From positions 59,029 through 123,028 of IMG/VR virus record IMGVR_UViG_3300025141_014429: 64,000 nt of DNA. The stretch is one strand, 5' to 3'. The translations under genes were made by a program, and so were the position numbers. The notes beneath the pieces were generated by a model. It searched no databases and was not told where the DNA came from. It worked only from the letters and a program-made list of their open reading frames with translations. Below, piece by piece: positions 7,748 through 15,878 of this stretch; positions within the stretch are counted from its first letter, which is position 1; the number at the start of each line of letters is the position of its first letter. This DNA is from a virus.

Positions 7748-8590
7748 ATGAGCAAAAATAATTTATTTCCAACAGGGAAGCCACATATTTCTTTTTCTGA
7801 AATCAAACAGTGGAAAGAGTGCAGTTATCGTCATAAGCTAGTCTACATTGATAAAATAGACACTTTCCAAGACTCACCCTACTTGCACTTTGGAACTGCA
7901 GTTCACGAAGGCTGTGAGACCCTGCTAGAGACAAAGCAAGTTGACCGTGATAAGATAATAAAGGTAATGAAAGAAAGCTGGGAGACAGCTGGATTTGAGA
8001 ACCCAGAGTGGTATTCTAAGCAGCCTGGATGGTACAAGCATGAGCCTGTTGAAACTTGGGAATCTTGGGCTAACAATATGTGGGATGAAGTCTTAGGATA
8101 CTTAGATAAGGAACTTCCAGGTTGGGAATGTTTTGAAGCAGAGGAACAATTATATGAACCGATTGAAGATATAGATGCCCCATTGTCTTTCAAAGGGTTT
8201 ATTGATGGAGTTTTGAAAGTACCAAAAAAGAGAGGAAAGGGTCATGAATATTGGATTATTGACTGGAAAACTTCAGGATCCTGGGGTTGGAGAAGGGATA
8301 AAAAGCAAGACTTAGGAATGACAGCACAGTTAATTTTATACAAGCACTTTTGGGCTAAAAAACATAATATTGATCTAAAAGATGTTCGCTGTGGCTTTGT
8401 TTTGCTTAAAAGGGGTGGAAAAAAGGGAAAAGTGTGTGAATTAGTAAAAGTTTCAGTTGGGCCGAAAACATACGAGAAGGGCATGAAGTTAATGAGGAGT
8501 ATGATAAAAACAGTCAGACGGGGCATGTTTCTCAAAAATAGAAATAGCTGTAAATTTTGCCCGTATGAAAATACAGAACATTGCAGTTAA
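7748..8590 (+). CDS. PD-(D/E)XK nuclease with Fe-S cluster cysteines (Cas4/AddB-like)
   Basis: A 280-residue RecB-family nuclease. The N-terminal SFSEIKQWKECSYRHK holds the first cluster Cys (C25). The H motif is GTAVHEG (H53). The metal-binding core is D153 in GFIDGVL and D172-x-K174 in IIDWKTS, followed by a Gln motif in MTAQLILY. Near the C-terminus come C268-x2-C271-x7-C279. One Cys before the core and three after it is the arrangement that holds a 4Fe-4S cluster in AddB, Cas4 and related exonucleases. The expected role is DNA end processing during replication, recombination or host DNA degradation. Start ATG at 7748 has AGAGG 9 bases upstream. It stands alone between two short intergenic gaps. 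Confidence 0.85.
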   Translation: MSKNNLFPTGKPHISFSEIKQWKECSYRHKLVYIDKIDTFQDSPYLHFGTAVHEGCETLLETKQVDRDKIIKVMKESWETAGFENPEWYSKQPGWYKHEPVETWESWANNMWDEVLGYLDKELPGWECFEAEEQLYEPIEDIDAPLSFKGFIDGVLKVPKKRGKGHEYWIIDWKTSGSWGWRRDKKQDLGMTAQLILYKHFWAKKHNIDLKDVRCGFVLLKRGGKKGKVCELVKVSVGPKTYEKGMKLMRSMIKTVRRGMFLKNRNSCKFCPYENTEHCS

Positions 8591-8616
8591 CATACGGAAC
8601 CAGAGCAGTAAAATCA

Positions 8617-8624
8617 TATAAATA
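8617..8624 (+). promoter_or_regulatory. T4-type late promoter box TATAAATA
   Basis: An exact match to the T4 late -10 consensus in the 46-base gap before the first glycosyltransferase, just upstream of a GAGGA ribosome site. The phage encodes a gp55-like late sigma factor at 11393, which supports the reading. Chance occurrence in AT-rich DNA is not excluded. Confidence 0.5.
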
Positions 8625-8636
8625 TGAGGAAACTGC

Positions 8637-9887
8637 ATGCAAGAAAAGAAACTTAAAATCTTGGCATTGTGTGATCATGCGCTATCTACAAGTGGCGTAG
8701 GCACGCAATCTAGACATTTATTTAACGGGCTTATTGAAAGGGGGACATGGTCAATTAGACAGTTTGGGGCTGCTATGAAGCATGAAAATTACGATACGAT
8801 TGTTGTAAATGAAGACTTTGTAATCAAGCCAATAGACGGATTTGGAAACCCAGAACTTCTAAGGGTTACGTTAGCTGCTGAAAGACCGGATATCTTATTT
8901 ATTTTTACTGATCCAAGGTTCTTTACTTGGCTCTTTGAAATGGAAGATGAAATACATCAAATCTGTCCAATTGTTTGGTGGCATGTATGGGATAATTATC
9001 CATACCCACAATTTAATGATTGGATGTATAAAGCCACAGATGCTATTAATTGCCATTCACATATGACTTATGAGATGGTTAAAAAAGTACACCCAGATAA
9101 AACAAGCTTTATACCACATACACTTCCTAAAAATGTATTTACTAGACTTAATGATTACGAGAAAGTTCAAATTAAATCACAACTGCTAGGTTTAGATAAG
9201 CTTGATTATTTTGTAGGTATTTGGGTAAATAGAAATGCTAAGCGGAAGAGACCGAATGATTTGTTGAGTTCTTGGAAAATATTTTTAGATAATCTTGAAA
9301 AAGAACACGGGCATAAAAAAGCAATGCTTATAATGCATACTGACCCGAGAGACAATGAAGGTCCTAATCTTTTGGCAACGACTGAACAACTAGGAATTCA
9401 ACAAAATGTTGTTTTTTCGCAAGAAAGAATTGATTTTTCACAAATGAATAGCTTGTATAATATTGCAGACTTTTGTGTTAACATATCTTATGCTGAAGGG
9501 TTTGGGTTGGGTACACTTGAAGCTATGATGACAGGTACGCCTATCATTGCAACAAAAACTGGAGGCATGACAAGACAAGTAATCGATCATAGAGACGGAA
9601 CTGAAAATGGTGTGGGTTTAGATGTTGAACTCAAAACAATGGTAGGTAGTCAAGGTGTACCTTACATTTATGAAGACTACGTTTCTTGTGACACAGTTGC
9701 TGAAGGTATTATGAAAATTTTTAACATGGATAAAGAAGCAAAACAAAAGCTTTCAGAAAAAGTTTTAGAATATGCACATACCCAATTTAATTATACAACA
9801 ATGATTGATGCTTGGCATGACTCACTAGTTAATGTGCATAAAAACTGGAAAAGCAATTATAAAAGATGGGAGAAGATTACAATATGA
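8637..9887 (+). CDS. GT-B glycosyltransferase, family 4-like
   Basis: A 416-residue retaining glycosyltransferase of the GT4 type. The N-terminal half has the acceptor-side Rossmann start KILALCDHALSTSGVGTQSRHL (shown here in part: the glycine loop SGVGTQ). The C-terminal half holds the donor site with SYAEGFGLGTLEAM, the E-x7-E motif of GT4 enzymes, near residue 286. It is followed by GTPIIATKTGG, as in family members. No signal peptide or membrane anchor is seen. The ATG at 8637 has a GAGGA ribosome site 8 bases upstream. It overlaps the next glycosyltransferase by 4 bases. Together with the sugar-nucleotide genes this suggests that the phage builds or modifies a glycan; the target (host envelope, phage virion or phage DNA) is unknown. 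Confidence 0.85.
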   Translation: MQEKKLKILALCDHALSTSGVGTQSRHLFNGLIERGTWSIRQFGAAMKHENYDTIVVNEDFVIKPIDGFGNPELLRVTLAAERPDILFIFTDPRFFTWLFEMEDEIHQICPIVWWHVWDNYPYPQFNDWMYKATDAINCHSHMTYEMVKKVHPDKTSFIPHTLPKNVFTRLNDYEKVQIKSQLLGLDKLDYFVGIWVNRNAKRKRPNDLLSSWKIFLDNLEKEHGHKKAMLIMHTDPRDNEGPNLLATTEQLGIQQNVVFSQERIDFSQMNSLYNIADFCVNISYAEGFGLGTLEAMMTGTPIIATKTGGMTRQVIDHRDGTENGVGLDVELKTMVGSQGVPYIYEDYVSCDTVAEGIMKIFNMDKEAKQKLSEKVLEYAHTQFNYTTMIDAWHDSLVNVHKNWKSNYKRWEKITI

Positions 9888-11053
9888 TAAAATTTAAAAG
9901 AAAAGTACTACTTAGGGCTCCTCTTTTAACAGTAAGTGGATACGGTGTTCACTGTAGACAAATATTTGATTATTTGTATAGTAGGAATGATCTAGATCTA
10001 ACTGTCCAAGTTCTTAACTGGGGATCAACTCCGTGGATTGTTGACAGACATTCTGAAGATGGACTAATTGGTAAGATAATGATGTGCTCAAAACCAATAA
10101 AAGAAAAATTTGATGTATCAGTGCAAGTCCAGCTTCCTGATGAATGGGATGAAAGTTTGGCTCATCACAACATAGGCGTATCTGCTTTTGTAGAGACTGA
10201 TATATGTAATCCCATGTGGTTAGATAAAGTCAATAAGATGAATGAGGTAATTGTACCATCAAATTTTGTTAAAGAAGTAGTTTTCAATACGGGAAATGTT
10301 AAAAAGAATATCGAAGTTATTCCTGAACACTATAATTACAATATTGATAAAAAGCAAAATAAAGAAAATTTTCATTTTGATAAGAAGTTTAATTTTCTAA
10401 TACTTGGACAATTAACAGGTGACAACCCTGATAATGATCGAAAAAACATAGAAAATATGATTAAGTGGTATTGCGAAGAATTCAAAGATAACAGAAACGT
10501 AAATTTAATACTTAAGACAAATTCTGGAAGATGTTCTTTGAATGATCGATCTAGAACAGTTACAAGAGTTAGTGAAATAGTTGATAGAAATAGAAAAGGT
10601 AAATATCCTACAATTGATGTATTACATGGTAATTTGACAAGCAAAGAAATTGCTAGTTTGTTTAAAAACAATAAAATAAAGTGTTTATTGAGTGCTACTA
10701 GGGGTGAAGGATACGGTCTTCCATTAGTAGATGCTGCAGCGTCTGCAATGCCTATTGTTGTACCTGCATACTCTGGTCACATGGAGTTTTTAGAAAAAGA
10801 AAATATTTGTAGTTTAAATTACAAAATGAGTCAAATTCCACCAAATAGAATTGATGCAAGAATCTTTATGAAAGATTCTAAGTGGGCAGAAGTCGATGGC
10901 GACGATTTCAAAAATAAAATTAGAGATGTTTTTGAAAATTATACAGCCTATAGAAAAAAAGCACAAAGAATGCAACAAAGAGTTAGAAATAATTTTTCTA
11001 GAGAATCAGTTTTTGAAAAATATGATCAATTTTTTGAGAAGTATCTTGGGTAG
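9884..11053 (+). CDS. GT-B glycosyltransferase, family 4-like (second copy)
   Basis: A GT4-type glycosyltransferase of 389 residues when started at 9884. I prefer that ATG because it overlaps the previous stop as ATGA and has GGGAGAAG 8 bases upstream; an upstream ATG at 9866 would add six residues. The N-terminal LLTVSGYGVHCRQIF matches the glycine-rich start of the fold. The donor-site motif GEGYGLPLVDAAASAMP (E-x7-D) is near residue 274, and the preceding GNLTSKEIASLF is typical of the family. It is a distant relative of the upstream enzyme rather than a recent duplicate. Substrate is unknown; the two probably act in sequence on the same glycan. Confidence 0.83.
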   Translation: MIKFKRKVLLRAPLLTVSGYGVHCRQIFDYLYSRNDLDLTVQVLNWGSTPWIVDRHSEDGLIGKIMMCSKPIKEKFDVSVQVQLPDEWDESLAHHNIGVSAFVETDICNPMWLDKVNKMNEVIVPSNFVKEVVFNTGNVKKNIEVIPEHYNYNIDKKQNKENFHFDKKFNFLILGQLTGDNPDNDRKNIENMIKWYCEEFKDNRNVNLILKTNSGRCSLNDRSRTVTRVSEIVDRNRKGKYPTIDVLHGNLTSKEIASLFKNNKIKCLLSATRGEGYGLPLVDAAASAMPIVVPAYSGHMEFLEKENICSLNYKMSQIPPNRIDARIFMKDSKWAEVDGDDFKNKIRDVFENYTAYRKKAQRMQQRVRNNFSRESVFEKYDQFFEKYLG

Positions 11054-11061
11054 ACATATAT

Positions 11062-11403
11062 ATGTATTTAGGTTTTTGGTTTTGGTTGTCTGTTGTTTTA
11101 GTCTTGTTATTAGTGACATCACTATTTTATCTTTGGAAATTTGCAAATATAGTTCTTGAAACACAAGATTCAGTTGAATCTTGTCTAGATATTTTAGACA
11201 ATAGATACCGTGCTATGTCAGAAATATTAGAAATACCTATTTTTTTTGACTCTATTGAAGTTAGAAGGTGTGTTGATGAAATTAAAAAATCCAGAGATTC
11301 AATACTTGTAGTTGCAAATATTTTAACTGGTCCTATGAAGCAAGATTTAGTAGAAGTTGATACAAAACAAATCACAGATAAGGACGATACAGATGGCAGC
11401 TAA
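11062..11403 (+). CDS. Small membrane-anchored protein of unknown function
   Basis: A 113-residue protein with one strong N-terminal transmembrane segment (about residues 4-26, LGFWFWLSVVLVLLLVTSLF), followed by a mostly helical, charged domain of about 85 residues. No signal-peptidase motif is seen, so it is probably an N-terminally anchored inner-membrane protein. I do not recognise the family. It lies 8 bases after the second glycosyltransferase and overlaps the sigma factor gene by 11 bases. A role with the glycosyltransferases at the membrane, or as a spanin or superinfection factor, cannot be decided from sequence. Confidence 0.65.
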   Translation: MYLGFWFWLSVVLVLLLVTSLFYLWKFANIVLETQDSVESCLDILDNRYRAMSEILEIPIFFDSIEVRRCVDEIKKSRDSILVVANILTGPMKQDLVEVDTKQITDKDDTDGS

Positions 11404-12157
11404 AAGAACTAGAAATATTAAAGTTAAGAATAAGAATGAGACTAAACCGAAAAAGAAAAAGAAAAAACCTTATTTCGGAAAAGATGCTCATCAAGCAGTT
11501 GTAGATTATCAGAAATCAGACACAAGAGAAGAAAAAAATAGTATATATAACGAGAAAATTAAACCTTCTTTTGAAAAATTGGCAGAAAATTTAATTTTTA
11601 TACACGGCTTTGCTGCTAGCGACTATTCATTAGTTGAGATAATGAAAAATGATTGTGTATCTTTTTTATATGAAACACTAGAAAAATTTGACCCAACAAG
11701 GAAAACTAAAGCTTTTTCTTACTTTAATGTTGTTGCAAAAAACTGGTTAATAATACAAAGTAAGAAAAGAATAAAAAATAGAAATAGACATGTAAGCATG
11801 TCAAATATGAGTAACTTAAGTAAATCAGATAAATCAAGTATTGAAAATTATCAAATAATTCCTTCACAAGAAACTATAATGATAATGAAGCAAAATAGAG
11901 AAATGTTAGATGTTTTACTTGTAAAAATTAAAAATAGATTATCAAATCAAAATGAAATAGCATGTGTTAATGCAATTATTACGTTATTTGCTAAAATAGA
12001 AGATTTAGATTTTTTAAATAAAAGAGCAGTATTTGTTTATATGCGTGAACTTTCTAATTTAACACCAAAGCAACTTTCTGTTGCAATGTCAAACATAAGA
12101 AAACATTATAGGGAGATAGTTAAATCTAACGATGATTTCAATGTTTTTATAACGTAA
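11393..12157 (+). CDS. 55: Late-transcription sigma factor, T4 gp55-like
   Basis: A 254-residue protein resembling T4-superfamily gp55, which directs host RNA polymerase to late promoters with a minimal TATAAATA box. After a very basic N-terminus (a run of Lys), the segment YETLEKFDPTRKTKAFSYF, followed by NVVAKNWLIIQSKKRIKNR, corresponds to the sigma region 2 core that recognises the -10 box. Region 4-like -35 recognition is absent, as in gp55. The last residues DDFNVFIT are acidic and hydrophobic, placed where T4 gp55 has its sliding-clamp-binding tail (inference). ATG 11393 is preferred to the upstream in-frame TTG at 11357 because AAGGA lies 9 bases before it. It should drive the virion gene blocks on both sides. 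Confidence 0.75.
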   Translation: MAAKRTRNIKVKNKNETKPKKKKKKPYFGKDAHQAVVDYQKSDTREEKNSIYNEKIKPSFEKLAENLIFIHGFAASDYSLVEIMKNDCVSFLYETLEKFDPTRKTKAFSYFNVVAKNWLIIQSKKRIKNRNRHVSMSNMSNLSKSDKSSIENYQIIPSQETIMIMKQNREMLDVLLVKIKNRLSNQNEIACVNAIITLFAKIEDLDFLNKRAVFVYMRELSNLTPKQLSVAMSNIRKHYREIVKSNDDFNVFIT

Positions 12158-12169
12158 TATGAGGTGCAC

Positions 12170-12532
12170 ATGTCTAAAAGTATTAAAGACGGAATAGAAA
12201 AAATAAGCAAAAAGAAAACAAAGATAGAACAGTTCTCAGATATTCTAGACGGTTTAACATCAACTGAAGATAAAAAGAAATTACTTTGGAAAGAAATATA
12301 TGAAAATGCATTAGAAGATAGAAGCAGTGCAAAAATTCTTTTTGAAGACTTGATGTTGCAATCTAGAGGGAATGCAGCAAATCATTCTATGTTTGGGTCA
12401 ATAATGTCAAAATACTTAGAGCGCATGTCTAAATGCAATGATCAGATTCTTAGATTAGCAGAATTAATAGCAAAAGAAGAAGACAAAAACCAGCTGTCTC
12501 CTGATGACATATTCAATCAGATAGAGGGGTAG
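12170..12532 (+). CDS. Probable small terminase subunit, T4 gp16-like
   Basis: A 120-residue helical protein. The C-terminal half FGSIMSKYLERMSKCNDQILRL parallels the T4 gp16 region that ends in a helix before its tail, and the extreme end SPDDIFNQIEG resembles the C-terminal tail of gp16. gp16 assembles into a ring that recognises concatemeric DNA and stimulates the gp17 ATPase. Length is somewhat shorter than T4 gp16 (164 aa). ATG 12170 is chosen over GTG 12164 because GAGG at 12161-12164 is then correctly spaced. In T4 this gene sits next to gene 17; here gene 17 is 40 kb away. The match is by eye; an unrelated helical structural protein is the alternative. Confidence 0.5.
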   Translation: MSKSIKDGIEKISKKKTKIEQFSDILDGLTSTEDKKKLLWKEIYENALEDRSSAKILFEDLMLQSRGNAANHSMFGSIMSKYLERMSKCNDQILRLAELIAKEEDKNQLSPDDIFNQIEG

Positions 12533-12535
12533 CGA

Positions 12536-14158
12536 ATGAGTGGCGGTCTTAAAATTAGAGATTTCCTATCAGGAAAAAGAGGATCTGATATAGCAGCAGC
12601 AGATTCAAGTAGCGAAAACACAAGAGACAGAATAACACAAATCGAGACTAGTTTCTTCAGTACTGTACTAGTTAAAGACGTCATTACTAATCCTGTAAAT
12701 TTTCTAAACAAAGAATATAAAGGGCTTAAGAATAGATTTGCTTTGAAGGAAAAGTCATCCGGCGTTGCACTTTCTGATTCGCAGCTAGTCAACTTAATTC
12801 CTAGAAATAGCATTATAGGCTACAATTTAAGTTCAGCAGATGCAATATCGGACAAAAGCCCAGAGCTGTTCTTTCCATTTTTTTCTGGACACTTGTCTTT
12901 ACCTCTAAAGCCTGGTGAATCTGTTTGGACAATAAGGGATCAAAATGGTAGAGGTTATTGGCTGAGTAGAAAAGTCTCATTTAGACAGGTTGAAGATTTA
13001 AATTATACAGTAGCTAGTAGGGAGTTGAATGTAGCAAGAAAAGATTCGATCGATCCGGATCAAAAAAACTTGACACAAGATGAAAATAATTATTTTAAAA
13101 ATTTAATTGCAACAATTCCTGATGAAGGAAATTCACCCATATCAGTCGATGATATGGTTGCAGAGTCTATAGCTTATAAAGAAGAATTTATTGGAGAACC
13201 GGTACCAAGTTATTCAAAAAAATGTGGTGACTTAGTCTTACAAGGTTCAAACAATACACTAATTAGTTTAGGAACAGATCGTTCTTTTAAAAAGGAAAAT
13301 AAGACAAGAATGGAGAAGCTTCACTCAAGAGTCTCAGAAACATTTAAAGCAGTAACTGATACATTTCTATCAGAAAATGACAATGTTCAGAACAAGGAAG
13401 CGAGTGATGGAGCATTCAAGTATTTCAAGCCAGAAATGGCTGGTTGTATTGAATTAGTAGCAGGTAGAGATATCGATAGATTGACACTTGATGATGTAAC
13501 AGTTAATGGTCGAAAAAAAAGGAATGCATTAAGTTTTTTTGAATTAAAAAAGTTTAAGTCACTTTTTAGTGATGAAAGCGAAGAAGATGAAAATGAAGGT
13601 GAATTCACATTACCACAAAACAATCCACTAGCAAGATTTTACGTAAGTATGAGGTCTATGCCTAATGATAATTATCCTAGCTTGATAAAACAAGAGTTGG
13701 GCGAAGACACTGATATCAAAAAATCAATAGAAGCCCATGAAGGATTAAGCGAAAGTGCAATTGTTGGAAGTGCCTATTCAATTAAAAGTTTTGCTAAAGG
13801 AAATTGTGAACTGCAGTCTGAAGCAGGTGGTTCAATGTTTATAAGTGATGGTGTTATTTTAGCTTCAAAAGGTGGAGCATACATACATCTCAAGCCTAGC
13901 GGTGACATATCAATAGTTCCAGGTAAAAACGGGATAATAAAACTTGGAGGGGAAGAAGCAAATCTAACTACGCTTTGTAGCGATGTAGCTTTAGATGGAT
14001 CAAATGTCGGACAAGAAAAAACTGTATTGGGTAAAATCATAGTTTCATCTGCAGCAGGTTTTGTTGGCGGTGATTCTTATTTAGATAAACAAACAAGCTC
14101 TCCACTTGCTAACCCACCACCAAATGGTAAATTTGCAACTAAGATTTTGTTAAAGTAG
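12536..14158 (+). CDS. Baseplate hub protein, gp5/OB-fold type without lysozyme
   Basis: A 540-residue protein. Around residues 110-150 it has FPFFSGHLSLPLKPGE, followed by VWTIRD and GYWLSRK. This is the OB-fold pattern of gp5/gpV-type baseplate hubs in T4-like marine phages. The C-terminal third (about 420-500) is rich in Gly, Ser and beta-branched residues in short alternating strands (GGAYIHLKPSGDISIVPG), as expected for the spike-side beta structure. No lysozyme domain is evident, unlike T4 gp5. A GAGGGG ribosome site precedes the ATG. It opens the baseplate block and is followed 5 bases later by the next gene. It likely forms the central hub/spike that contacts the host envelope. Confidence 0.65.
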   Translation: MSGGLKIRDFLSGKRGSDIAAADSSSENTRDRITQIETSFFSTVLVKDVITNPVNFLNKEYKGLKNRFALKEKSSGVALSDSQLVNLIPRNSIIGYNLSSADAISDKSPELFFPFFSGHLSLPLKPGESVWTIRDQNGRGYWLSRKVSFRQVEDLNYTVASRELNVARKDSIDPDQKNLTQDENNYFKNLIATIPDEGNSPISVDDMVAESIAYKEEFIGEPVPSYSKKCGDLVLQGSNNTLISLGTDRSFKKENKTRMEKLHSRVSETFKAVTDTFLSENDNVQNKEASDGAFKYFKPEMAGCIELVAGRDIDRLTLDDVTVNGRKKRNALSFFELKKFKSLFSDESEEDENEGEFTLPQNNPLARFYVSMRSMPNDNYPSLIKQELGEDTDIKKSIEAHEGLSESAIVGSAYSIKSFAKGNCELQSEAGGSMFISDGVILASKGGAYIHLKPSGDISIVPGKNGIIKLGGEEANLTTLCSDVALDGSNVGQEKTVLGKIIVSSAAGFVGGDSYLDKQTSSPLANPPPNGKFATKILLK

Positions 14159-14163
14159 GTAGT

Positions 14164-15309
14164 ATGGCATCTGACGGAATGTTTTTAGGAATCTTTGTTG
14201 ATGATGATGGAAATCCTCTGCCTGCAATAGAAGAGGATTTTACTAATATAACTGCCAGAAAATTTAAAGAAGATACATTTACATGTCTGGGTTTTAATGT
14301 TCTACCAGGTGTAACGAATAACAACGCTTCAGATTTTGCATCAGAATGCTTTAAACAACCTGATGAAACCATTGCAGACCATAAAAAAAGGATGTCTGGG
14401 TGGCATAACACATGGGGTAAACTATTAGGTGCTTTAATCACAACTTTTAATACACCCTCAGCAGAAATTATGAAAATTGCACCCCCAACAAAAGTATTTT
14501 GGGCAATTGGAGATCCTACTAAGTTTTTGACAGAAATATTAAATCCAATAAAAGCAAAAATAGAACCAATTATCGGAATGAGCATAAACGATTATTTACA
14601 GTCAAGATTAGCAGAAGTATTTGCCGGGTTAACAGACTTAGTCAAAGCTGTACTATTAATACCTACAGCAACAAAGAAGGGTTTTAATAAGCTTATAGAC
14701 TTCATACTAAGCCTGTTTCCTGACATGTCAAAAGAAATTATTAAAAAGATTAAGAAAGCTTTAAAAGAAGAAAAAGATAAGATTGTAGGAAAAGTAATAG
14801 CACTTTTAGCAGGAATACCATCGTTCCCAGATATTGTTTTGCCTAGTCTAGAAAATTTACTTGAGTATTTTGGTGTAGAAATAGATCTAGATATTGAGTT
14901 GACACTACCTAATTTAAGAGCTATGATTTATCCTGGAATTCCGGAATTGTCAGTCCCCCAAGGAATTTTGCTTATTTTCATGAAAATAATTTTATCATTT
15001 ATTGAGATAGTCACAGATCTCTTTACAAACTTATCTTCTTTTTTATTTGCTATAGGGGAGATGCTTCAACTAATATTGCAATTAAAATTTTTAGAAGCAA
15101 TAATGCTTATACTCCAGAAAATAATAGAATTTTTAATGGAAAAGATAATAAGTATTTCACCAGAAATAGTAGGATCATCATCTTTTTTATGTACACTAAT
15201 GGCTTTTCTAGAATTGGGGGCAAAGATATTTTGTATTACACTGCTTGGACATTTACTGGGGCCCGGTCTTGTTTTTCAAACAATGGCAAGTTTAGTTATG
15301 AGTATATAA
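14164..15309 (+). CDS. Baseplate-region protein with long hydrophobic C-terminal helices
   Basis: A 381-residue protein of unknown family. The first ~150 residues are soluble (MASDGMFLGIFVDDDG onward). From about residue 155 to the end it is a series of amphipathic and strongly hydrophobic helices (for example ILLIFMKIILSFIEIVTDL near 265-285 and LFAIGEMLQLILQLKF after it), ending MASLVMSI. There is no signal peptide. Its position between the gp5-like hub and gp25 indicates a virion component. The hydrophobic half is compatible with a protein stored in the tail that inserts into the host membrane, or with a coiled tape-measure-like segment; both are inference. The stop TAA (15307-15309) is embedded in a TATAAATA box. 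Confidence 0.6.
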   Translation: MASDGMFLGIFVDDDGNPLPAIEEDFTNITARKFKEDTFTCLGFNVLPGVTNNNASDFASECFKQPDETIADHKKRMSGWHNTWGKLLGALITTFNTPSAEIMKIAPPTKVFWAIGDPTKFLTEILNPIKAKIEPIIGMSINDYLQSRLAEVFAGLTDLVKAVLLIPTATKKGFNKLIDFILSLFPDMSKEIIKKIKKALKEEKDKIVGKVIALLAGIPSFPDIVLPSLENLLEYFGVEIDLDIELTLPNLRAMIYPGIPELSVPQGILLIFMKIILSFIEIVTDLFTNLSSFLFAIGEMLQLILQLKFLEAIMLILQKIIEFLMEKIISISPEIVGSSSFLCTLMAFLELGAKIFCITLLGHLLGPGLVFQTMASLVMSI

Positions 15310-15312
15310 ATA
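15305..15312 (+). promoter_or_regulatory. T4-type late promoter box TATAAATA
   Basis: An exact TATAAATA overlaps the stop codon of the upstream gene and lies 56 bases before the ATG of the gp25-like gene. The spacing leaves a normal leader. It is a good candidate start of a late transcript for the wedge genes. Confidence 0.5.
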
Positions 15313-15367
15313 AATTGCAACAAAATTAACATGAGTGATATTTATTATAGATTAAATAGAGTAAATT

Positions 15368-15874
15368 ATGAGTACAACCACAAGAAGAACGATAAATTTT
15401 AAACATGTTGGGACAAGAATATCAGCAAGAAAGTTTGAAAAAACAACTCAACAACCTGTAATACCCATAGGGATAAAGACACCGCTTAGAATCGGTACAG
15501 GTAATTCAAATTTATTTGATATGAATTTTCAACCTGCAGATCAGATATCAGATAATTTAAAAAATTTGATAAAAACTAATTTTGGTGACAGAATAGGTAG
15601 GTATAATTATGGAGCAAATTTACAATCTTTGTCATTTGATTATGCAGATATTGGTAATTTTGAAAACAATGCATTGATCAATATAAGGGAAGCAGTTGAA
15701 AAAACAATGCCTATTGTAGAAATAGAAAATATTAGTGTTCTATCTCATTCTAAAAAAGAAAGTTCGGATCTTCCTGCAGGAATAGCACAAATCAACATAT
15801 CTATAACTTATAATGTTCCAAAAATCAAAATAATTGGCGCAAAATTAATAGCTGTAATTTATGCTGGAGGATAA
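15368..15874 (+). CDS. 25: Baseplate wedge protein gp25-like
   Basis: A 168-residue member of the GPW/gp25 family, the lysozyme-like-fold wedge protein that connects the baseplate to the first sheath ring. The family core is clear: a start of the domain with SNLFDMNFQPADQISDNLKNL, then FGDRIGRYNYGANLQSL (family: pGeR...p.fG..L...lF), and IREAVEKTMPIVEIENI. There is an N-terminal extension of about 45 residues relative to T4 gp25 (132 aa). Four bases separate it from the gp6-like gene, matching the W-J / gp25-gp6 pairing common to contractile tails. Confidence 0.88.
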   Translation: MSTTTRRTINFKHVGTRISARKFEKTTQQPVIPIGIKTPLRIGTGNSNLFDMNFQPADQISDNLKNLIKTNFGDRIGRYNYGANLQSLSFDYADIGNFENNALINIREAVEKTMPIVEIENISVLSHSKKESSDLPAGIAQINISITYNVPKIKIIGAKLIAVIYAGG

Positions 15875-15878
15875 ATAA

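Noticed and set aside
14139-14585. A 148-codon minus-strand frame opposite the hydrophobic baseplate-region gene
   Set aside because: Low-quality composition and no start signals; antisense to a well-supported gene.
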